Notes under the pieces: model-generated
The model's input: only the letters and a program-made list of their open reading frames with translations
Told to the model about the DNA's origin: nothing
Databases searched by the model: none
In this document: one piece after another, positions 9,877-15,529 of the stretch
Position numbering within the stretch: position 1 is the stretch's first letter
Layout: the number at the start of each line of letters is the position of its first letter
Made by a program: the position numbers and the translations under genes
Origin: a virus
Length of the DNA: 64,000 bases
Strand: one strand, 5' to 3'
IMG/VR virus record: IMGVR_UViG_3300028025_002046
Location: 30,589-94,588 of that record

Positions 9877-9892
9877 TAACGGTTTGGTAACG
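9877..9892 (+). repeat. TAACG-N6-TAACG direct repeat family
   Basis: Two TAACG half-sites 11 bp apart inside AAAAATAACGGTTTGGTAAC. The element recurs at 10377-10392, 10791-10806 and, with one change, 11209-11224, each just after a GGTACC core. One helical turn between half-sites suggests a binding site for a dimeric protein. Confidence 0.5.
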
Positions 9893-9913
9893 AAACGTGT
9901 TATGTGTCGTTAT

Positions 9914-9937
9914 AATGTCTGCCTATGTGCTTATAAT
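9914..9937 (+). promoter_or_regulatory. AATGTC-type phage promoter 2 (leaderless)
   Basis: AATGTC 9914, TATAAT 9932; the ATG at 9944 follows the -10 by exactly 6 nt. Confidence 0.75.
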
Positions 9938-9943
9938 TGACCT

Positions 9944-10093
9944 ATGAACGAAATCAAATGTGTAGTATGTGAAGACAAAGCAACCGAACTAGCCCTTGAT
10001 GTTTGGGGAGCAGACTTAGAGATTTGCGACAAGCAAGAGTGCTATGACGAAATTGCTGATGGTGATTGGATACACACAAAGCCACTGGCATAA
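9944..10093 (+). CDS. 49-residue CxxC protein, leaderless
   Basis: MNEIKCVVCEDKATELALDV with a later ICDKQECYDEI: two cysteine pairs that could hold one zinc ion, in a small acidic protein. No ribosome site; the start codon falls at the predicted transcription start. Unknown function. Confidence 0.7.
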   Translation: MNEIKCVVCEDKATELALDVWGADLEICDKQECYDEIADGDWIHTKPLA

Positions 10094-10115
10094 TGTCTGC
10101 CCTATCAACTAAACT
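10092..10115 (+). promoter_or_regulatory. AATGTC-type phage promoter 3 (weak -10)
   Basis: AATGTC 10092 overlaps the preceding stop codon; the -10 is TAAACT at 10110. Spacing is kept although the hexamer is poor. Confidence 0.5.
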
Positions 10116-10140
10116 AATAACATCTAACAAAGGAAACTAA

Positions 10141-10263
10141 ATGGCTAACTACTCAGTATCAAGATTCAACGAACTAATGCGTATCGCTAAGAGTGATGAG
10201 TATATGAGTGAGAGTGAGTTCAATGAACTAATGGCTATCTTCAAGATTCGTGGGTATCACTAA
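10141..10263 (+). CDS. 40-residue protein, paralogue of the gene at 12218
   Basis: MANYSVSRFNELMRIAKSDE, ending FNELMAIFKIRGYH. It matches the protein at 12218 (MANYNVARYNELMRIAKSNE) at about three of four positions. Amphipathic helices suggest a small binding protein. Stop and next start overlap (TAATG). Confidence 0.7.
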   Translation: MANYSVSRFNELMRIAKSDEYMSESEFNELMAIFKIRGYH

Positions 10264-10325
10264 TGGTTGAATGGATCATCTACCTATTTGGCTTATGGCT
10301 AATAGCGGTTATTCTTACTCAGTAA
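10263..10325 (+). CDS. 20-residue single-helix membrane microprotein
   Basis: MVEWIIYLFGLWLIAVILTQ: one membrane helix with an acidic residue at position 3 and a Gln end. Equivalent microproteins follow the paralogue at 12342 and occur at 16165, all translationally placed at the end of an upstream gene. The repeated design argues for a real gene. Confidence 0.55.
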   Translation: MVEWIIYLFGLWLIAVILTQ

Positions 10326-10353
10326 ACTAATCGGCGTGTCGTCTTGACAAATG

Positions 10354-10367
10354 CCCCCGAAAGGGGG
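10354..10367 (+). terminator. GC hairpin CCCCC-GAAA-GGGGG
   Basis: A 5-bp GC stem with a GAAA tetraloop, then GTACC. No T tract; actinobacterial terminators often lack one. Confidence 0.5.
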
Positions 10368-10413
10368 TACCAAAAATAACGGTTTGATAACGACACTACG
10401 ATATGACTTGCAT

Positions 10414-10437
10414 AATGTCTGACCCTGTGCTTATAAT
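10414..10437 (+). promoter_or_regulatory. AATGTC-type phage promoter 4
   Basis: AATGTC 10414, TGACCCTGTGCT, TATAAT 10432. Drives 10463. Confidence 0.75.
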
Positions 10438-10462
10438 TGAGGTATAAAGAAAGAGGTTCCAA

Positions 10463-10744
10463 ATGACTTACTACAACTACCGCCAAAACAACTCGGGTGG
10501 CTCGTTCTCTGACCCTGCCCTAAATGTTGTCGTCAAGGCAAATAGCCCTGCTGAGGCAGATGCGATTGCCATCACTAAGGGTATCTACTTTGACCCTGAG
10601 TTTGAGATTGATTGCGATTGCTGTGGTAACCGCTGGTATCCTGCTACTGAATACACTGCCTCAGATACCATTCCTGCTGTATCAGATTGGGATTGCCAAT
10701 GGGCTATCTCTGATGGTGTGTTTGCTCAGATAGTTGTTGAGTAG
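10463..10744 (+). CDS. 93-residue acidic protein with CDCCGNRW motif
   Basis: Starts MTYYNYRQNNSGGSFSDPAL. The central region has the pattern 'ANSPAEADAIAITKGIYFD', seen in small phage proteins that carry an A-rich helix after a beta hairpin, then DCDCCGNRWYP, which could bind a metal. Monocistronic. Ribosome site AAAGAGG. Conserved-looking, function unknown. Confidence 0.75.
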   Translation: MTYYNYRQNNSGGSFSDPALNVVVKANSPAEADAIAITKGIYFDPEFEIDCDCCGNRWYPATEYTASDTIPAVSDWDCQWAISDGVFAQIVVE

Positions 10745-10847
10745 GGGAAACCCTACTTGATACACACCTAAAAATGTGGGTACCCAAAAATAACGGTTTG
10801 ATAACGAAGCTTAATAAATGTGTAAAATACGGCGTGTCGCTACCTAA

Positions 10848-10871
10848 AATGTCATACCCCCTTGCTATGCT
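10848..10871 (+). promoter_or_regulatory. AATGTC-type phage promoter 5
   Basis: AATGTC 10848, -10 TATGCT 10866; a GGCGTGTCG motif lies just upstream. Drives 10906. Confidence 0.7.
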
Positions 10872-10905
10872 TACAGGGTAAGCAAAAAAGAAAAGGAAAT
10901 TGAAA

Positions 10906-11043
10906 ATGAAAAACGAACTAAAGAAGTGGCAACTATTCGAATACACCATTGACGGAGATGCTGTCGTTTCGTCAATCTACTACCTAGACATTGCGGAATT
11001 CCTAAAGGAACACCCTGAAGCAGTGCCAACTAACCACCGCTAA
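10906..11043 (+). CDS. 45-residue protein, paralogue of the gene at 9706
   Basis: MKNELKKWQLFEYTIDGDAV, ending EFLKEHPEAVPTNHR. Same core and tail as 9706 with a longer basic N-terminus. Ribosome site AAAAGGAAA. Unknown function. Confidence 0.7.
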   Translation: MKNELKKWQLFEYTIDGDAVVSSIYYLDIAEFLKEHPEAVPTNHR

Positions 11044-11061
11044 AAGAAAAGGAAATTGAAA

Positions 11062-11160
11062 TTGATAACACTAACTTTTGAAACTTGGGAAGAATTTGAT
11101 AACGCTCTAAGCGGTATCACTAGCCTAGTAATCGCTACTAATCCAGACCCTACTAAATAG
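11062..11160 (+). CDS. 32-residue protein with TTG start
   Basis: AAGGAAATTGAAA precedes TTG at 11062, the same leader as at 10906, and no ATG is in frame. The product MITLTFETWEEFDNALSGIT is a beta strand followed by a helix. Its stop TAG directly abuts a DnaA box. Modest support. Confidence 0.4.
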   Translation: MITLTFETWEEFDNALSGITSLVIATNPDPTK

Positions 11161-11192
11161 TTATCCACAACTACTTATCCACCTGTGGATAA
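11161..11192 (+). repeat. DnaA-box cluster with inverted copy
   Basis: TTATCCACA 11161-11169, a one-mismatch copy 11175-11183, and an inverted perfect copy 11184-11192. The last two form an 8-bp hairpin (TTATCCAC-CT-GTGGATAA), so this site could also end transcription. Confidence 0.55.
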
Positions 11193-11265
11193 CTTTGGTA
11201 CCCAAAAATAACGTTTTGGTAACAAACTTAAAAAGACCTACGATTTACGGCGTGTCGTTCCCTAA

Positions 11266-11289
11266 AATGTCCTACCCCTATGCTATGCT
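11266..11289 (+). promoter_or_regulatory. AATGTC-type phage promoter 6
   Basis: AATGTC 11266, -10 TATGCT 11284; GGCGTGTCG precedes it. Drives 11322. Confidence 0.7.
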
Positions 11290-11321
11290 GAAAGCATAAA
11301 GAAAAAGAAATGAGAAATCAA

Positions 11322-11456
11322 ATGGCAGTAACAATCAAACTAACCCCTAGCGAATCAAACCTATTCAACTGCGAAATCTGTGGCAACCCTGCCAACAAGA
11401 TGAAACTAATGAACAGCGGTTACTGCCAATACACTTGTGCCAGATGTGCCAAGTAA
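11322..11456 (+). CDS. 44-residue zinc-ribbon protein, relative of 12839
   Basis: MAVTIKLTPSESNLFNCEIC with CEICGNPANK and later CARCAK: a treble-clef-like two-CxxC module. The protein at 12839 has the same plan (LSPAES, CDLCGKPATN, CNRC). I start at 11322 because AAATGAGAAATNA is the recurrent leader before ATG in this region. Confidence 0.7.
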   Translation: MAVTIKLTPSESNLFNCEICGNPANKMKLMNSGYCQYTCARCAK

Positions 11457-11480
11457 AATGTCATAGCCTACTGATAAACT
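11457..11480 (+). promoter_or_regulatory. AATGTC-type phage promoter 7 (weak -10)
   Basis: AATGTC 11457 directly follows a stop codon; -10 TAAACT 11475. Reads into the tandem MSLSK repeat and 11580. Confidence 0.5.
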
Positions 11481-11500
11481 AAATATATAAACAAAAGGAA

Positions 11501-11547
11501 ATGAGCCTTAGCAAATAAACGAGTAATCGGTGAGCCTAAGCAAATAA
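11501..11547 (+). repeat. Tandem (A/G)TGAGCCTNAGCAAATAA element, copy 1
   Basis: Units at 11501-11518 and 11530-11547, 29 nt apart, N = T and A. Each unit reads as a five-codon ORF MSLSK, and the two N bases are complementary. A second tandem copy lies at 13220-13266. Confidence 0.55.
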
Positions 11548-11579
11548 GTTCCACTAACAAAAAAAGAAATGAGAAATAA

Positions 11580-11843
11580 ATGAACATCAACGAAATTCGC
11601 GAACAAGGTATCGGTTCAAACTTCAAGGTTATCAACCAAGCAGACGGATACCAAAAGAATAACCGCCTATGGTTTGGTGAGTGTGTTGAGTGTGGTGAGA
11701 GAGTAACCAATTCAAACCTAAAAGGTGTTTGGGTTCACACAATAATCTTAGAGCGTGACGGCTTGTCTACTAGGTCTAGAGATGTTGATTACTGCCCTAC
11801 CGCTCAAATTCAGGGTAACCTAGTTCAAGAGATTTCAATCTAG
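11580..11843 (+). CDS. 87-residue protein with CxxC motif
   Basis: Starts MNINEIREQGIGSNFKVINQ. WFGECVECGERVTNSNL carries a CxxC; the rest is mixed alpha/beta with no membrane segment. Ribosome leader AAGAAATGAGAAATAA. It is followed by a SOS-type LexA box module. Unknown function. Confidence 0.7.
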   Translation: MNINEIREQGIGSNFKVINQADGYQKNNRLWFGECVECGERVTNSNLKGVWVHTIILERDGLSTRSRDVDYCPTAQIQGNLVQEISI

Positions 11844-11905
11844 GCAAAAACTTTTTGCGACACGCCAGGGATAACTTGACAAATCGCAAAAATTTTGGTA
11901 CCCGA

Positions 11906-11921
11906 TCGAACACTTGTTCGA
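11906..11921 (+). promoter_or_regulatory. LexA-type SOS box 1
   Basis: TCGAACACTTGTTCGA, a perfect match to the actinobacterial LexA operator TCGAAC-N4-GTTCGA, 51 nt upstream of the AATGTC box that drives 12021. Confidence 0.65.
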
Positions 11922-11971
11922 ATGTAACGATTAGGTTACGGAAGCTCAGAAACACCCCTAAATCTAACTAA

Positions 11972-11995
11972 AATGTCAGACCCCCCTGTTACAAT
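11972..11995 (+). promoter_or_regulatory. AATGTC-type phage promoter 8
   Basis: AATGTC 11972, -10 TACAAT 11990. Downstream of LexA box 1. Confidence 0.7.
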
Positions 11996-12020
11996 GAATA
12001 CATAAACGAAAGGCAAACTA

Positions 12021-12170
12021 ATGAAAAGAATTCACACAGTAATGGCGTTCCTACCAAACAAGAAGAAGGTTATTGACCTAACCTATGACGCAGACAATTT
12101 TACAGTAGAGCAAGCAATCAAGTCTGTGGAAGACAAGGGCTTGACAGTAATTTCGGTTTACACAAACTAA
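12021..12170 (+). CDS. 49-residue small alpha/beta protein
   Basis: MKRIHTVMAFLPNKKKVIDL, then FTVEQAIKSVEDKGLTVISV: strand, helix, strand. Ribosome site CGAAAGG. Probably under the LexA box and promoter 8, hence possibly damage-inducible. Unknown function. Confidence 0.7.
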   Translation: MKRIHTVMAFLPNKKKVIDLTYDADNFTVEQAIKSVEDKGLTVISVYTN

Positions 12171-12194
12171 AATGTCTGACCCTACTGCTAAAAT
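12171..12194 (+). promoter_or_regulatory. AATGTC-type phage promoter 9
   Basis: AATGTC 12171 starts the base after the stop codon; -10 TAAAAT 12189. Drives 12218. Confidence 0.6.
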
Positions 12195-12217
12195 GAAATC
12201 AAACGAAAGGAAGTCAA

Positions 12218-12340
12218 ATGGCTAACTACAATGTTGCGAGATACAACGAACTAATGAGAATTGCTAAGAGCAACGAATTTATGTCTGAAAGCGAATTCAA
12301 CGAATTGGTTGGAATAATGAAAATTAGGGGATACCACTAA
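12218..12340 (+). CDS. 40-residue protein, paralogue of the gene at 10141
   Basis: MANYNVARYNELMRIAKSNE, ending FNELVGIMKIRGYH. Same length and phrases as 10141; also followed at once by a membrane microprotein, so the two-gene unit was duplicated. Confidence 0.7.
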   Translation: MANYNVARYNELMRIAKSNEFMSESEFNELVGIMKIRGYH

Positions 12341-12341
12341 A

Positions 12342-12401
12342 ATGGAATTCCTATCCCTAGCCCTAATCGCTTTCGCAATCTATCTATTTATCAATCAGTA
12401 A
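12342..12401 (+). CDS. 19-residue single-helix membrane microprotein
   Basis: MEFLSLALIAFAIYLFINQ. Same design as 10263 and 16165 (short acidic start, one helix, -Q end); 1 nt after the preceding stop. Confidence 0.5.
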   Translation: MEFLSLALIAFAIYLFINQ

Positions 12402-12411
12402 AGGAAATCAA

Positions 12412-12612
12412 ATGTCTGTAACTATCAAGCGTAATGTAATTCTATCGGTTCTAGCAACCATCTTCTTCTTCGTGGCTAAGTCTGGTCTTGATGAAATGGC
12501 TAAGTCTGGTCTTGACGGCTTGGGAATGTTCCCTTTCCTAATCGGTGGCTTTGGCTTTCTAGGCTTCTCTATCGGTCTGGTTATTCGTCTATGGGGGAAT
12601 GAGAAAGAGTAG
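12412..12612 (+). CDS. 66-residue two-helix membrane protein
   Basis: Hydrophobic segments at about 9-22 and 38-58 are joined by a loop containing two copies of AKSGLD. Ribosome site AAGGAAA before the ATG. Third gene of its cassette. Could act at the host membrane, but no family is recognised. Confidence 0.65.
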   Translation: MSVTIKRNVILSVLATIFFFVAKSGLDEMAKSGLDGLGMFPFLIGGFGFLGFSIGLVIRLWGNEKE

Positions 12613-12615
12613 GAG

Positions 12616-12645
12616 TTATCCACACCCTACCCCAAGTTATCCACA
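12616..12645 (+). repeat. DnaA-box pair, 21 bp apart
   Basis: TTATCCACA 12616-12624 and 12637-12645, 3 nt after a TAG stop and just before GGTACC. Confidence 0.6.
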
Positions 12646-12656
12646 GGGGGTACCCC

Positions 12657-12724
12657 CCGAACACTTGTTCGAATTTACGTAGCTTACGTAGCTCCCCCCC
12701 AGCTTTTTTCGAACAAAAGATCGA
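12657..12724 (+). promoter_or_regulatory. LexA-type SOS boxes 2 and 3
   Basis: Box 2 is CCGAACACTTGTTCGA (12657-12672), one base off the perfect operator. Box 3, TCGAACAAAAGATCGA (12709-12724), keeps one half-site exactly. Both lie upstream of promoter 10. Confidence 0.55.
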
Positions 12725-12784
12725 ATGTAACGAATTGGTAACAAAATGCGACACACCCCCTAAAAGCCTATAAAAACTAACTAA

Positions 12785-12808
12785 AATGTCAGACCCCCCT
12801 GCTATGCT
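12785..12808 (+). promoter_or_regulatory. AATGTC-type phage promoter 10
   Basis: AATGTC 12785, AGACCCCCCTGC, TATGCT 12803. Drives 12839. Confidence 0.7.
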
Positions 12809-12838
12809 TACTATGTAAGCAAAAGAAATGAGAAATAA

Positions 12839-12967
12839 ATGAAATACCTACTAAGCCCAGCCGAATCAGCAAAGTTTCCTTGCGACCTTTGTGGCAAGCC
12901 AGCAACTAACGCCTATGTAATGCGTTCAGGATTCGTTCGTTACAATTGTAATCGCTGTGTGTCGTAA
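12839..12967 (+). CDS. 42-residue zinc-ribbon protein, relative of 11322
   Basis: MKYLLSPAESAKFPCDLCGK and a distal NCNRCVS give two CxxC knuckles, as in 11322. Leader AAATGAGAAATAA. Unknown function. Confidence 0.7.
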   Translation: MKYLLSPAESAKFPCDLCGKPATNAYVMRSGFVRYNCNRCVS

Positions 12968-12973
12968 CGCTAA

Positions 12974-12997
12974 AATGTCTTACCCTAATGCTAAAAT
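12974..12997 (+). promoter_or_regulatory. AATGTC-type phage promoter 11
   Basis: AATGTC 12974, -10 TAAAAT 12992. Drives 13029. Confidence 0.6.
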
Positions 12998-13028
12998 AAA
13001 TTATCAAACAAAAAGAAAGAGCAACTAA

Positions 13029-13208
13029 ATGCCAAAGCCAAGAATGACCAAAGCCGAAAAAGCAATCGTGAAAGCGGTGAACGCAATTGTGTTCGCAAAT
13101 CCAGAAATCCGTAATGGCGGAAAATTCCTAGACAGAGCCGCTTTCCAAAAGTTGCCAGACCAGACCCAGAAAATCTATCTGGATTTGGTAATCAACAAAA
13201 CATTCTAA
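13029..13208 (+). CDS. 59-residue basic helical protein
   Basis: MPKPRMTKAEKAIVKAVNAI followed by ANPEIRNGGKFLDRAAFQKL. Lysine-rich and helical, no cysteines. It may contact nucleic acid. Ribosome site AGAAAGAG. Unknown function. Confidence 0.65.
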   Translation: MPKPRMTKAEKAIVKAVNAIVFANPEIRNGGKFLDRAAFQKLPDQTQKIYLDLVINKTF

Positions 13209-13219
13209 AACCAAATGGC

Positions 13220-13266
13220 GTGAGCCTGAGCAAATAAACGAGTAATCGGTGAGCCTCAGCAAATAA
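13220..13266 (+). repeat. Tandem GTGAGCCTNAGCAAATAA element, copy 2
   Basis: Units at 13220-13237 and 13249-13266, 29 nt apart as in copy 1 (11501-11547). N = G and C, again complementary to each other though both differ from copy 1. Confidence 0.55.
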
Positions 13267-13287
13267 AGCCCTAACGAAAGGAAAACT

Positions 13288-13449
13288 ATGACAGCCAAAG
13301 AAAAAATCGAATTGCTTACTCGCAAGCACGAAAGAGGTTTGGTTATCTCTAACCTCTACTCTGCCATTCTCGCCTGTGATGAGGATGCCGATGAATGTGA
13401 TGTTTGTCTAGGCTTGAAATACGCAATTCAGCGGATAGAGAAAATGTAG
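13288..13449 (+). CDS. 53-residue helical protein
   Basis: MTAKEKIELLTRKHERGLVI, later CDEDADECDVCLGLKYAIQR. Mostly helical with three cysteines in the middle. Ribosome site CGAAAGG. The stop TAG abuts a DnaA-box pair. Unknown function. Confidence 0.65.
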   Translation: MTAKEKIELLTRKHERGLVISNLYSAILACDEDADECDVCLGLKYAIQRIEKM

Positions 13450-13479
13450 TTATCCACAGGTAACCAAAAGTTATCCACA
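13450..13479 (+). repeat. DnaA-box pair, 21 bp apart
   Basis: TTATCCACA 13450-13458 and 13471-13479, directly after a TAG stop; last of the four inner sites. Confidence 0.6.
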
Positions 13480-13543
13480 GGGCGTACCCACCCCCCTAGA
13501 TCATTTACGTAACCAATTAAATACCCCCCAGATTATTTCCCAT

Positions 13544-13567
13544 AATGTCCGACCCCCTTGTTATACT
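13544..13567 (+). promoter_or_regulatory. AATGTC-type phage promoter 12 (leaderless)
   Basis: AATGTC 13544, TATACT 13562; 6 nt to the ATG at 13574. Confidence 0.75.
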
Positions 13568-13573
13568 TATCGT

Positions 13574-13717
13574 ATGAACGATAAGACGACTTGCTACCAC
13601 TGCCAGAAGAACAACACCTACGCTTTGGCTACCCTAAAAAATGGCAATGTTATGCGTGTGTGTAACCTATGCTCATTTTACCTTGACGACCTAATCACCA
13701 ACCTAGTAATTCTCTAA
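13574..13717 (+). CDS. 47-residue zinc-ribbon protein, leaderless
   Basis: MNDKTTCYHCQKNNTYALAT and RVCNLCSFYLDDL: two CxxC pairs 20 residues apart. No ribosome site; start codon at the predicted transcription start. Unknown function. Confidence 0.7.
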   Translation: MNDKTTCYHCQKNNTYALATLKNGNVMRVCNLCSFYLDDLITNLVIL

Positions 13718-13732
13718 GAAAGGAAAATCCCT

Positions 13733-13795
13733 ATGGATGACGACTATGTAGAATATGATGAGTGCTATGAAGAGCCAGGTGACTTCTTTTCATAG
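13733..13795 (+). CDS. 20-residue acidic microprotein
   Basis: MDDDYVEYDECYEEPGDFFS, nine acidic residues. Preceded by GAAAGGAAAA at a normal distance and followed by a hairpin module, which supports it as a gene despite the size. Confidence 0.4.
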   Translation: MDDDYVEYDECYEEPGDFFS

Positions 13796-13816
13796 CACCA
13801 CCCTTCGGGGGGTACC

Positions 13817-13831
13817 CCCAGCTCCGCTGGG
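13817..13831 (+). terminator. Hairpin CCCAGC-TCC-GCTGGG
   Basis: 6-bp stem right after a GGTACC core; a smaller CCC-TTCG-GGG hairpin precedes it (13801-13810). Confidence 0.45.
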
Positions 13832-13851
13832 TCGTTTACGTTAAGAAGTAT

Positions 13852-13875
13852 AATGTCTGACCCCCCTGCTATACT
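13852..13875 (+). promoter_or_regulatory. AATGTC-type phage promoter 13
   Basis: AATGTC 13852, TATACT 13870; a TTTACG box lies 17 nt upstream of AATGTC. Confidence 0.75.
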
Positions 13876-13905
13876 TGAGGTATGAATTCACGAAAGGCTA
13901 ACTCT

Positions 13906-14073
13906 ATGACCACTCCTAACCCTAACCCTAATGTCGTTGGCTATGTCTGCGTTTACTGCCAGAAACTCTACCTGCCAGAAGAAACCATCTGCCTAGATTG
14001 TAACGAGTATGACGGAATGGTGGCTCTAACCAAGAACATCTTGGCTATGTTTGCTGACCCTGTTGTTTCATAA
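13906..14073 (+). CDS. 55-residue zinc-ribbon protein
   Basis: MTTPNPNPNVVGYVCVYCQK with CLDCNEYDG: a CxxC-CxxC ribbon. The start at 13906 follows the standard CGAAAGG leader; an in-frame ATG at 13882, 6 nt after the -10, would give a leaderless 63-residue form. Both may be used. Confidence 0.65.
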   Translation: MTTPNPNPNVVGYVCVYCQKLYLPEETICLDCNEYDGMVALTKNILAMFADPVVS

Positions 14074-14095
14074 TGTCTGTGGCTACTGCTAAACT
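14072..14095 (+). promoter_or_regulatory. AATGTC-type phage promoter 14 (weak)
   Basis: AATGTC 14072, -10 TAAACT 14090; the ACCC block is replaced by TGGC. Confidence 0.45.
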
Positions 14096-14128
14096 TACCC
14101 TATAAACCCTATCGAAAGGCTATCCCCT

Positions 14129-14224
14129 ATGTGCGATTGCGAAGACCGTCCTTGCTGTGGCTGCTACTCTATGGCTGACCTATACTCCAACTCTGGAGAC
14201 CCCTATGACCCTAACAACTGGTAG
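14129..14224 (+). CDS. 31-residue cysteine-rich microprotein
   Basis: MCDCEDRPCCGCYSMADLYS, five cysteines in the first 12 residues, then a Tyr/Asp/Asn-rich tail. Ribosome site CGAAAGG. Likely metal-binding. Confidence 0.5.
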   Translation: MCDCEDRPCCGCYSMADLYSNSGDPYDPNNW

Positions 14225-14231
14225 GTAACTA

Positions 14232-14246
14232 CCCCCCCTGGGGGGT
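14232..14246 (+). terminator. GC hairpin over GGTACC core
   Basis: CCCCCC followed by GGGGGG just after a TAG stop; the stem runs into GTACCCCC. Confidence 0.4.
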
Positions 14247-14281
14247 ACCCCCAGATCTAGCTCTTTTACGTTAAGAACTAT

Positions 14282-14305
14282 AATGTCCTACCCCCAATGT
14301 ATAAT
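14282..14305 (+). promoter_or_regulatory. AATGTC-type phage promoter 15
   Basis: AATGTC 14282, TATAAT 14300, TTTACG 17 nt upstream. Drives 14330. Confidence 0.8.
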
Positions 14306-14329
14306 TGTATTATCAACGAAAGGTAAACT

Positions 14330-14596
14330 ATGTTAGAAATCGCATTTGGAATGAAGCAGGTTCAGAAGAACTCAACCGAGAACCCTATGGTCGCTATGAT
14401 GGCTCTGGAACTGGAAGACACTCGCAACAACCTAAGCGAAGATGAGTTTTTAGAGTTTCTTGCTAAGTTTGCTCTCTCTATCTCTGCTATGGCTATCTCT
14501 CAAACTGTTCAGTTGTGTCTTGATGAAACCACGCAAGATGAGTTGGAGAAAACCATTTTGGAACTAATGGAAATGGAAGATTTAGGTAAGGAGTAA
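14330..14596 (+). CDS. 88-residue helical acidic protein
   Basis: MLEIAFGMKQVQKNSTENPM, then a long acidic helix region (ALELEDTRNNLSEDEFLEFL). No cysteine zinc site. Ribosome site CGAAAGG. Monocistronic. All-helical; unknown function. Confidence 0.75.
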   Translation: MLEIAFGMKQVQKNSTENPMVAMMALELEDTRNNLSEDEFLEFLAKFALSISAMAISQTVQLCLDETTQDELEKTILELMEMEDLGKE

Positions 14597-14603
14597 TCTC
14601 CTA

Positions 14604-14617
14604 CCCCCGAAAGGGGG
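14604..14617 (+). terminator. GC hairpin CCCCC-GAAA-GGGGG
   Basis: 7 nt after the stop codon; same stem-loop as at 10354 and 16229. Confidence 0.5.
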
Positions 14618-14681
14618 TACGCCCAGCTCCGCAGGGCTGGTTTACGTAGCTAATTAAAAAGCTCCCAAACCTTTTTGCTAA

Positions 14682-14705
14682 AATGTCAGACCCCCTTGCT
14701 ATAAT
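14682..14705 (+). promoter_or_regulatory. AATGTC-type phage promoter 16
   Basis: AATGTC 14682, AGACCCCCTTGC, TATAAT 14700. Drives 14736-15115. Confidence 0.8.
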
Positions 14706-14735
14706 TGTATTATCAACCAAAAGAAATGAGAAATA

Positions 14736-14936
14736 ATGAACGACACTCCGCTAGTAATCCGCTCTAATGAAGTTGTAAACAACCTACGAGATGAGAAACT
14801 AAACTACGACACCTCCTACGCAAAAGCGTTTGGTGCTTGCTGGGGAGTAATGACCGACGAGCAACGACTAATCGTTTTGGAATACTCGCAACGCCAAGCA
14901 ATAATTATCAACACACTAGGAGAAGAAATAAACTAA
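14736..14936 (+). CDS. 66-residue helical protein
   Basis: MNDTPLVIRSNEVVNNLRDE, then SYAKAFGACWGVMTDEQRLI. The sequence resembles small antirepressor-like or host-interaction proteins in composition only. Coupled to the next gene (TAATG). Confidence 0.7.
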   Translation: MNDTPLVIRSNEVVNNLRDEKLNYDTSYAKAFGACWGVMTDEQRLIVLEYSQRQAIIINTLGEEIN

Positions 14937-15115
14937 TGATGACACGCAAAGACTATGTAGCAACCGCAGAAATTCTAAATTCTTATGTTCACAATTTAGA
15001 CGCTCCAATTTTTGATTGCCTAGTTCAAGATTTTGTGGCTATGTTCGCAGAAGATAACGACCGCTTTCTAATTGATAAGTTTGAAGACGCTTGTTGGGGA
15101 ACGGCTAGGGAGTAA
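14936..15115 (+). CDS. 59-residue acidic protein
   Basis: MMTRKDYVATAEILNSYVHN, ending RFLIDKFEDACWGTARE. The MTRKDYVxxAEILxxY opening is common among small phage proteins of unknown role. The start overlaps the previous stop, with GGAG upstream. Confidence 0.7.
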   Translation: MMTRKDYVATAEILNSYVHNLDAPIFDCLVQDFVAMFAEDNDRFLIDKFEDACWGTARE

Positions 15116-15194
15116 TCCCTGCTCCCCTGGGGGTACGCCCCCACCCCTAGCTCGTTTACGTAACGCATTAAATTTACCCTAGATTTATTCCTAA

Positions 15195-15218
15195 AATGTC
15201 TTACCCCTGATGTATAAT
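15195..15218 (+). promoter_or_regulatory. AATGTC-type phage promoter 17 (leaderless)
   Basis: AATGTC 15195, TATAAT 15213; 6 nt to the ATG at 15225. TTTACG at 15159. Confidence 0.8.
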
Positions 15219-15224
15219 AAAACT

Positions 15225-15395
15225 ATGAAGAAAAAGAAACCACCACTAGGCAAGGTCGCCAACGCTACTCGCAAGGCTCACGCCAAGGAATTGTTCCAGA
15301 GCCTTTTACTCAACAAGCACTTAGTCGTTACCCCTGCCAACCGCAAGGGTTCACGACAGAGCAACAACCAAAAAGCAATTAGGGAGAGTTACTAA
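15225..15395 (+). CDS. 56-residue highly basic protein, leaderless
   Basis: MKKKKPPLGKVANATRKAHA, ending RQSNNQKAIRESY. Strongly positive, so nucleic-acid binding is plausible. A GTG in frame at 15210 sits in the -10 element and is not a start. The next ATG overlaps its stop. Confidence 0.65.
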   Translation: MKKKKPPLGKVANATRKAHAKELFQSLLLNKHLVVTPANRKGSRQSNNQKAIRESY

Positions 15396-15529
15396 TGGAT
15401 GAACTATTTATTGTAATCAACGACAAGGGATACGCTGTTGAGATGTGTCTTACCGAGCAAGAAGCGTTAGAGTGGATTGCTAAATTTGGTAACAAAAACT
15501 ATTCTATCGATTTGGATGTGGTGTGCTAA
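15395..15529 (+). CDS. 44-residue alpha/beta protein
   Basis: MDELFIVINDKGYAVEMCLT followed by EQEALEWIAKFGNKNYSIDL: strand-hairpin, helix, strand. Coupled by TAATG on both sides. Unknown function. Confidence 0.65.
   Translation: MDELFIVINDKGYAVEMCLTEQEALEWIAKFGNKNYSIDLDVVC

Noticed and set aside
11501-11547. CRISPR-like repeat
   Set aside because: Only two units per site, no spacer variation, no cas genes; the Cas4-like nuclease at 49729 is in a recombination cluster.
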